From Annona cherimola (Eukaryota > Streptophyta > Magnoliopsida > Magnoliales > Annonaceae): a DNA stretch of 64,000 bases. The stretch spans positions 45,308,012-45,372,011 of the forward strand of contig CM059971.1 of assembly GCA_030490835.1 (NCBI GenBank), written 5' to 3'. Below the pieces are notes generated by a model. It was not told the origin of the DNA. It saw only the letters and a program-made list of their open reading frames with translations, and did not search any database. The translations under genes were made by a program, and so were the position numbers. Of this stretch, positions 56,315 to 64,000 are shown in pieces (the first letter of the stretch is position 1; each line of letters opens with the position of its first letter).

Positions 56315-59300
56315 TGTGAAACCCCACCTATGTTAGAACCTAATAAACGTAGCTTGAAGCTTGTATTAAGATGGAATTAAAGGAAATTAATTTTAATAAG
56401 GTGATTAAGTTAATTTCCAAGATTATTATGATAATTACGCACATTGAAGGATGAAACAATGTTTAGGTGGAAATTGAAATTAATGCTAATTATCATTTTA
56501 ATTTTGATTTAATAATTGATATATTCATATCTTATGATTTACAAGCTAGTATAACTTGAAAAATTAAGAGATAGCCAAAGATGGTATGATACTTTAATCT
56601 ATGAAAGCTTACGGGTATACATGACGCATATAAATATAATTCATGAAATATTTAATGGGATTTTGAAAAAAATTATTATTTTAAAAAATTTATTACAATT
56701 AGGACCAATAATTATAAATGACGATTAAATTAATCGTTATAGGCCAAAACGAGATTAATAGGATTAAAGAGGCTTAATGAAAATTAGGAAACATAAATAT
56801 ATCATGAATAATCTTTTTAGTTTTCATAATTTTATTTATGAAAATTAGGATGATAAGTAATGAGTTAAGTTGAAAAGCGCTAGAAAATTCACAACTTAAT
56901 GTCTATAAGGCCAATTGAGATGAAATTTGAGAGACTAGCGTATAATTATGTGTTTAATCATATGGATGAATTGGATCATAAAAATTAAGAAAGGAAATGG
57001 ATTAATTGACTAAGATTTTAAGATATTTTGTGAATTAAATTATTTTGCGAATATCTTAGCATCTACTCTTATTTTTGACATGAGATTTTTATATGACTAA
57101 GCTAAGGTGCATATGTGACACATGGTGGGAACGCCCATGGTGATATGCATTATATTTCTTTTTTTTTTTATGAAAAATATATAATTAAATTACCTATGCA
57201 AATAGGACAAATAAATGGCCACAAATTAAAGGGGAATTTTATGGCATAAAATGCCATAATGTAAGGCTAAATTAACGTGCATATAGTGGACAGCTATGTG
57301 CATAAATTTTAAGCAATTATTATTAAATAAAAAATGCAAAAATTAAATGGAAAATGCATCTAGATAGGGACGTCCACAGCTGAGTATTTAATTAGATAGA
57401 TTATTTAACGGTAGAAAATTTCAGCAGCATTTAAATGCAAGTGATAGCATGCACGTCCAATTTTTGCAACAATGAATTAATGGACAGCATGGAACGTCCA
57501 TCCATTTCAGCAACTATTAAATAATTATAAAATTATTTTTTTTTCAGCAGCATATAAATGAAGGGGATAGCTTGGACGTCCAGCTTTTTGTAGCAACCAA
57601 TTAATGTAATGGACGTCCAATTAATTTCAGCAGCTAATAAATATTTATATAAAATATTTTCCAACAAAAGAGGGTGGAAATTAGGGAAGCTAGGTAGGCC
57701 ATAGGGGTGTAGAAAACTTGGGCAGCAAGAATGAAATGGATGGTCTAGATTTGATGATCAAAATGGAGAGAAATGGATGGTCAAAAATTGTTACAGCACA
57801 TGAAATGGATAAGTTCGGTGGTTGAAAAAGGGGCAGGCTTGGTTTCCTTATAAATTATCTATGAGGCAGCAATGCAGATGATTTTAACGGGCTGGAAAAA
57901 AAAAATGAATGAAAGATGTATAGAAAGGCAGAAAGGGACGTTCAGCAACAAATCATGAAGGAAAAAAAAAGGGAAATGCAATGGCAGCAGGAACGGTTCA
58001 ATATTACAGGTATGTGCAGTGGTCTTTGTCATTTATTCCATATCCCATTTCACGTTCAACAGGTTTGCTGCAATGATTTTTTGTTTTTTATTTTTATTTT
58101 TATTCATGCTTCCTTTACGTCCAGAAGTTCATGGAAGGAAAAAAAAAACAATTTCGCTCATTTAATTTGGACGTTCAAAATTCCAGATATTTGCTAAATT
58201 TACATTTTAATCATTTCTGCCCAAAATCACGTCCAACAAATGTTATATGGAAAGAAATTTTCATATTGATTTTTCCTGTCCAATTCCAATTCAGCAGCTA
58301 TGTTGTAAAACAAAATTTTGATTTTAATTATTTCTTGCCCAAACTTACGTTCAACAGATATGATATGGGGAAATTTTTTTTTTTCATATTTATTCTTTCT
58401 GCCCATTTCACGTTCAGCAGGGGCGTGGTATTAATTTTTTTTTATATATATCTGTCATTTAATCCATGCTCAAAATCACGTCCAGCAACATGATATAAAA
58501 AAAAAATTATTCATTAATTCATGCCTCAATGACGTTCAGCAATATGGAGGAAAAGAAAAAAAAAATGATGAAGTTCTGCTTTTAATGGGAACGTGAAATC
58601 TGGTGTATTTTAATTTAATTAAATTGTTATATGATGAATTATAAGCATTAAGGGTTAAGGAATTAAAACTAGGTCATATATGGGTATACCTTTAAATGGA
58701 TGCCTAGATCATGTATAGATTTAAATTTCTGTTATAATTAAAGTTTCAGAAATTTTATGTTAATTTAAGGTATTATGAATCATAAACAAGCCCTACAAAT
58801 GATTATAAGAATGATTTATAGATAGCCTCTCATGTATGTATAGTTAAGGTGCAAATTTCATAAATGAAATTTGGAAATATGAGAACATATGGGGCTGTTT
58901 TGTAAAAAGGGACAAGTTTCAGAAATTTTGATGGAATTTAGCATGCTATAGATCCTATATAAACCCTTAAGTTGATTTTAAGAATTGTTGATTGATAATT
59001 TTCTTATATGTATATGCAAAGAAATGAAAAGGTAAAAGTTATATATGGTAATTATGTATGTGTATTTAGCTTTCGAAAATTTAAAGTGAACTTGGCTTGT
59101 TAAAGATTTTAAACAAGCTATTTGAATGATTTCATAAGCTTAGAACTCTAAACATGGAGATTAAATGAAGTGATGAACAATCACTAAGTTATATATGTAT
59201 GGGGTTGTTAAAAAGATTAATGTAAATTCAAGAAGTTGAATATAAGCAAGTCTTTTGAAAGTTTAAGTGAATAAATACCTTAGACATGGGTATTTAATAA

Positions 59301-62239
59301 AATAGATGAGCAATTGCTATACCTATATAGGTAAGTATGTATTATGTTACTAATGAGGAAAGTGAATATTAAGGGTTATTAAAAAGGATATGTATGGTTG
59401 AATAAGAAATGTGGATAATTATTTCAAATAAAGTTTTGATAGAAAATTTGTATATTATAGGATATGAAAGGATATCTTGAGTAATTTCAAGAAATTCCTA
59501 TGAAAAATATAAATATAAAAGGAAAGGAATAACCCATGTATTAAATTTGTATGGATATGTGGTTATAGGGAAATACAAGTGTTAATGTCAAGGAAAGAAC
59601 GATTTAAAGTTAGCATGTTATGGGCCATATGGGATTAAACCATGTGACACGTATACGTGAGTTGAAGGAGAAAGCGAGGGATGGAAAGCACAAAGGAACA
59701 ACTCAGGTAAGCAAGCAACCTTTTGAAAATATTGATTTCATTTGGAAAATTGAAATGATTGCAAATGCTTGATAATGATGCTTTAGATAGCATTTTCAAA
59801 TGCTATTTTGTTAATAAATGTTGGAATGTTTTGAACATGTATTATTAAGATGTTTCAAGATTTCTTATAAGGTAAGTGAGAGAACCTTTATGAATGTTGA
59901 TTTTGTTTCAAGTGTTGATTTTAAGTTTTGCTTGTAGATCAAGCAAATTTAATTTTTGAAAAATATGACTTTAATGAAAAGTCTTAGCATTGCTTTAGTG
60001 TAAGCATGCTCAAATTTTGACGGTATGATTTTACTCCGTATTAATGATATGTTTGAAGATGGTTTTTGGTCAGGTAAATTCCTAGAAATGCTATTTCAAA
60101 GGCATTTTAGATTAAAGAATTTTTAATTCTTTTCTAAGATAATACTAGAAACAGACATTAGGAATTCTATTCCTAAAGGGTTTTGAGAAAATTTACGCGA
60201 TATTTCATATAATGATATTTGTAAATAAATAGAGTATTTGAAATGACTTATAACTGTTTTAAAATGATTTTATACAGATATTTCGAAATAAACTTTCAAA
60301 ATACTTTCAATCCCTTTATAGATTGAATTACTTTGGAAAAATGTTTTGTACTCATGTGTTTCTTTCTAAAAGAGTTTGAAGAATGACCCACTCGATACTC
60401 GATGTTATAAAACGATTTGATGGCTATTTCGTCCAAAAGATGGTGCAAACACTTCTCTACAACAATATGGTAAGGATGGTATGTGGACGAGGCATATAAT
60501 GCCAATAAAATGGAAGCATATGTGTTTGTCTATCCTTTGTTTATAAAAAGCCAGAAAAGGGAATGAAAATATTTACAAAATGATTCTAAAATAGTTTACC
60601 AATAGATAAGAAATATTCTTAAAAATGATGTTTTCTTGGGTATTATAAATATTTTGTAAAATTTATTTATTAACGTGTTTTTAAAATTCTTTAAGAGTGG
60701 TCATTCTTGTATTATTATTTGAAAATAATTTACGAAAATATTTTATTTTGGAAAAATAATTATGTCCAATTCTCTATTTAAAATGGACTCAGTCTGAGGA
60801 CTGTAATGAATTTATGATATTAAGTGTTTATTTGGAAAATTACAGGGATTTAAGATTTGTTTTGATTTTATGAAATCATGATAGCATAACGATGCGAATA
60901 CAAACGAGTGTGCACAGGAACTATGTACTAGGCCCATGGTGGAGGCGGATGCAGACTGAGACGGTTGCATACCGAGGCCAACCTCTACTTGTGGCCAAGT
61001 CGCTAAGGGAAGGCAGGAGGCCGGCGGCGCCCTCCCTGAAATGGGAGCAGGAACATGGACAACCGCCTAGCTAGCGGTGTAGTCACATGAAAGGTTTCTT
61101 TCTTATGGAGGGATGATCACTTGGTAAGTGTCACCTAACAGAGGGTTAGAAACGTATATGCATATCATTTGTTTTAAAAACCCTAAAATGGGAACCTAAG
61201 GATATGATTTGGACATGATTATGTCCACAGGAATAAATGTTTAATCAATGATATTTTAGGACATAACAATGTCCACAGAAAATAGTGTTTACTCATTTTA
61301 TTTCAGAACACTTGTATATATGCATATGCGTTATATTGAAAAGGTTTTATATGAAATTGATTTTAGGACATGAAATTGTCCTTATATGATAAGGTTTCTA
61401 TGCAAATGATTTAGGACATAAGATTGTCCTCACGAATATAGGAATATGCGAAAATGAATTAAGACATTCCATTGTTCTTCTATAAATGGTTTACATGAAT
61501 AGTTGTCATGTATGATTTAAATGACAGGATTTATGAAGAATTTAAATGCAAAGTTTTATGACAGGTTTTCTCGAAAGGTTTCTTCCTGTTAATAGTTGAT
61601 TCTTGATAAGAGTCTTCTACTAAACAGAGAGAAATACATTTATATGAAAATGCAAAATGCTTGCTTACTGAGTTCATCACTCACGTTTTGTTTTCCCAAA
61701 CCTCAGACAGGTAGAGGGAGCTCAAGATTTGGAAAACATGATGTATGTTGAGGAAAGGTATGATATAGTATTCATTATGTGTATTGAATGATATGGTTGA
61801 AATTTATAAGATGTGATAATGTATGTATAAGGGTAAGTATTTAGCATTTAATTACGAATGAATTCTATATGGTTATGGTTTGGCTAGGTTGTATAAGCCA
61901 AGGTTGTAAGAGAATGTGATGAAGATTTTATGAATAATGTATATGATTGATGTCAACTTTAAGGGATATGTTTATAAATGAGTATGTAAAGGAACCATGT
62001 AATATGTTAAAATGCTCTGTGTAAGGAAATTATAAGTGTATCATTGTTTACAAGATGAATGAAGTGAGTTATAAAGAAAAGAAATGAGAATGGATAAAGG
62101 AATCAATCGAATTTTTTTTTTTTGGGTGAAATCCAAATTAAGATCCTGCCGCGGTGAACAGGGCAACAATCCTGTGTCACATTTATCAATCAATTTGATC
62201 TTGAGGTAAGGAAGTGACGTCTCGGTTTGGGGCGCCACA
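56315..62239 (+). mobile_element. Solo LTR J (plus strand), TSD ATATA/ATTTA
   Basis: This 5925-bp LTR starts TGTGAAACCCCACC and ends GGTTTGGGGCGCCACA. It is flanked by ATATA (56310-56314) and ATTTA (62240-62244), four of five matching. It contains a TATA-like TTATAAATTATC (57848), many GACGTCCA/CAGCA motifs (57370-58540), the second donor-like CAGGTAAGCAAGC (59705-59717), GC-rich module (60900-61140), hairpins (61200-61480) and the acceptor-like tract TTTGTTTTCCCAAACCTCAG (61688-61707). It is diverged from F, so it belongs to another subfamily. No gene was seen. Confidence 0.85.
61688..61713 (+). other. Recurrent 3' splice-site-like motif (copy in J)
   Basis: A T-rich tract followed by CCCAAACCTCAGACAGGTA. 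Matching sites: 56180-56206 in F (CCAAACCTTAGACAGGTA) and, on the minus strand, about 8279-8300 in D and 30292-30318 in H. They always lie near the sense 3' end of the LTR. Confidence 0.5.
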
Positions 62240-62569
62240 ATTTATGAACTTAATTAGAATTTTAAGTTTCATGTGCATCAATGAATGAATGTATGAATGT
62301 AAGGAATGAAAATGTTATGATTTAGTCAAGAAGACTACATTGTAGAAAGGCATGATGAGATGTTATGAAATAGAATATGAAATTTTATGACAAGTGTATC
62401 GCCACTTGTTTGATGAATGATGTGAAATGTAAAGATATGAATGAAATTTTTTTTGGATGAGTTTCAAATTTAGAACCCGCCGCGTGATCAAGGCAACAAT
62501 CCTGATTCACATTTACCAATCAATAAAGTCTTGAGGTAAGGAAGTGACATCTCAGTTTGGGGTGCCACA

Positions 62570-64000
62570 GTGGCACCCCCATCCGAGTGTCACATCCTGA
62601 GTCTTACCTTGGGATCGTTATTGACTGATAAACGTGATCAGGATTGTTGTCCTATCACACGGTGGGATTTAACGGATATTTATCCGATTATTTACAACTT
62701 ACTACTAATTGATTTCATATTATTTTCCATCAAATCCTCTTACATGTCATCTTTGATCTAATATACACATTGCATTTCTTATATAATCATAAAATTTCAT
62801 TACATGCCTATTATCCATAATTTGCATGTTCATAAAATACAAATCATCACACAGATCATAAAATGTTAAGTCACGTTACATTCCATTAACCACAAACAAC
62901 ACATATTAAAATACATAGGATCTTCACATTCTTCATGCTTAATTTAAGCTCTCTGTCTCTTTCATTTCTTCACCTATCTATGGGTTTGGAAAACAAAATA
63001 TGAGTTGTACACTCAATAAGCAAGCTTTATTTATATTTTTAGGCAAATCATTTCAAAAGCAACATTTTTCAAAAGCATTTCTCTCCATTCAATAGAGACA
63101 CTTATCAAGTGATCAACTACCTGCGGAGCAAAAACCTTTTATTTACAATCATTATAGAAAGCAACATTATACCCCCTTGGGGATATATTATGACAATGTG
63201 ATGAATGCATTATGATCTTTTAGGATGGAAGCTAGCTAGGCGACCGCCCGTCTTCATCTTCTCCCATCCAGGGAGGCGTTGCCGGCCCTTGGCCTATCTT
63301 AGCGACTCGGTCACACCAAATGGGACAATCGGTCCACTTACACCTTTAAGGTGGACCCATGCATTGTGCACATGAATTTATCCATGACATGCTAGCATGA
63401 TTTTCCTTGCATAATTTCATAAAGCAGTAAATTTCATATTTAACAAAGCAGTTATGTAAATCAATTATCAATACATAGTGAACTAAGGAATGACCATCCT
63501 TAAAGAATTTAGAAATAAATTTCCAGTAACATTTGATAAACCAATAAAAGCAGTTTAAAACATCATTTGCAATTATTTCAGAGTAATTTAAGAAATATAA
63601 ACCATTTAGAAAATTGGCTTGCTTACCTTGTACACGAGAGCTTTCTGGGTCAACTTTTTCTTTTCCTTTGCCTATACATGAAAGAATGACATAGCATTCA
63701 TGTAAATTTCATTTTCTTGCATTTACTTAGTTTTCCAACCCATTTTCATAAATATTCATAGCCCGCTTGAATCCCAAGTCGGGTATACGTACATAACTTA
63801 CCTGTATATATCAATCATTCACTACATCACACATTCAATTCCCATATTTAGGGTAACATTTGCACATGTCATAACATATTTATTAATCGTTTATTAGACA
63901 TCATATAAAGTAATAAACTTCTAAACTTGTCATTTTTCACAAATTTTTCATAATTCACATATTGTGCCTATTTTAAACCACCTAATTAATGTCCTAAACC
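62570..64000 (-). mobile_element. 5' LTR of element E, resumed after LTR F
   Basis: GTGGCACCCCCATCCGAGTG continues the 5' LTR begun at 29362 and then matches 19346-20590 closely, including the GC-rich module (63230-63350). It goes beyond 20590 into sequence deleted from the 3' LTR. It carries 63805-63841 in the presumed original orientation of the inverted 37 bp. It runs off the window. No gene was seen. Confidence 0.8.

Larger units (their letters stand above)
29368..62569 (+). mobile_element. Solo LTR F (plus strand), split by G/H, I and J; TSD GTGAC/GTGGC
   Basis: Joined from 29368-29449, 49049-51135, 52843-56314 and 62245-62569, F is about 5.97 kb. It starts TGTGAAACCCGGACC and ends TTTGGGGTGCCACA. 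The flanks GTGAC (29363-29367) and GTGGC (62570-62574) form its target duplication with one change. The joins read through into a normal LTR: GGTATGTTTATGTATA continues at TTTATGAACTTAATT as in the reverse complement of 30010-30060. It contains a TATA-like CTATATAAGC (about 50297), donor-like AAGTAAGTATATG (50452-50464) and CAGGTAAGCAAGC (53766-53778), the hairpin array (53800-55950), and the GC-rich module (55060-55280). No interior or second LTR was seen. Confidence 0.82.
19345..64000 (-). mobile_element. Element E: Tekay/Del-like chromovirus, degenerate, hosts F
   Basis: Minus-strand LTR retrotransposon: 3' LTR 19345-23304, polypurine tract, chromodomain-integrase-RT-protease-gag read leftward from about 28084 to 23364, an upstream extra ORF, and primer-binding site 29341-29356. 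The 5' LTR starts at 29362 but is interrupted by LTR F and resumes at 62570, running off the window. The two LTRs differ at many sites (by eye roughly 5-8%), so the insertion is old. Every coding section has stops or frameshifts. The placement of the 5' LTR beyond F rests on the GTGAC/GTGGC duplication around F and on the sequence match of 62571-63800 to 19346-20590. Confidence 0.8.

Overview
This window is plant nuclear DNA made almost entirely of nested LTR retrotransposons. I found no intact host gene. The evidence for a flowering plant is: Ty3/gypsy chromovirus (Tekay/Del-like) coding remnants with a C-terminal chromodomain; primer-binding sites matching plant initiator-tRNA-Met; very long LTRs (about 4 to 6 kb, TGTGAAACCC...GGCGCCACA in sense direction); Ty1/copia-type solo LTRs (TGTTGG...CCAACA); and captured fragments of plant genes (ALY/REF, TMKL1-like and BAM/CLV1-like receptor kinases, LARP1, CYP94). 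The DNA is AT-rich apart from the captured gene fragments.

Left half (1-19344). LTR C (+, only its 3' part in the window) sits in minus-strand LTR B (ends 4939), which sits in minus-strand LTR A (4945-7910). A also carries a 1.49-kb copia-type solo LTR, K (5833-7326, TSD CTTGC). Minus-strand LTR D (7911-18868) is split by a 6.3-kb TG...CA unit, L (9593-15890, TSD GACTT). L holds a same-strand chain of five gene fragments, an array of palindromes in front of a TATA box, and four tandem arrays. A plus-strand LTR scrap lies at 18869-19344.

Right half (19345-64000). Chromovirus E lies on the minus strand: 3' LTR 19345-23304, then polypurine tract, pol, gag, an extra ORF upstream of gag, and the primer-binding site. 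Its 5' LTR is interrupted after its first few bases by plus-strand solo LTR F (29368-62569) and resumes at 62570. F is split by three insertions: minus solo LTR G (29450-49043, TSD CTATG), copia-type solo LTR I (51136-52837, TSD GGTTT), and plus solo LTR J (56315-62239, TSD ATATA/ATTTA). G in turn contains a complete very young element, H (29712-43495, TSD ACATC). H has two LTRs of 5.56 kb that look the same except for one CT unit, around a 2.67-kb interior with only a decayed gag remnant. The order of insertion E > F > G > H follows from the target-site duplications.

The most unusual signals are: a dense, partly 50-bp-phased array of short hairpins inside the long LTRs, whose stems stay complementary while their sequences change; the five-gene chimera with microhomology-like joins; H, which must have moved in trans after losing its coding capacity; an unrecognised ORF upstream of gag in E; and splice-site-like motifs that recur at matching places in many LTR copies.
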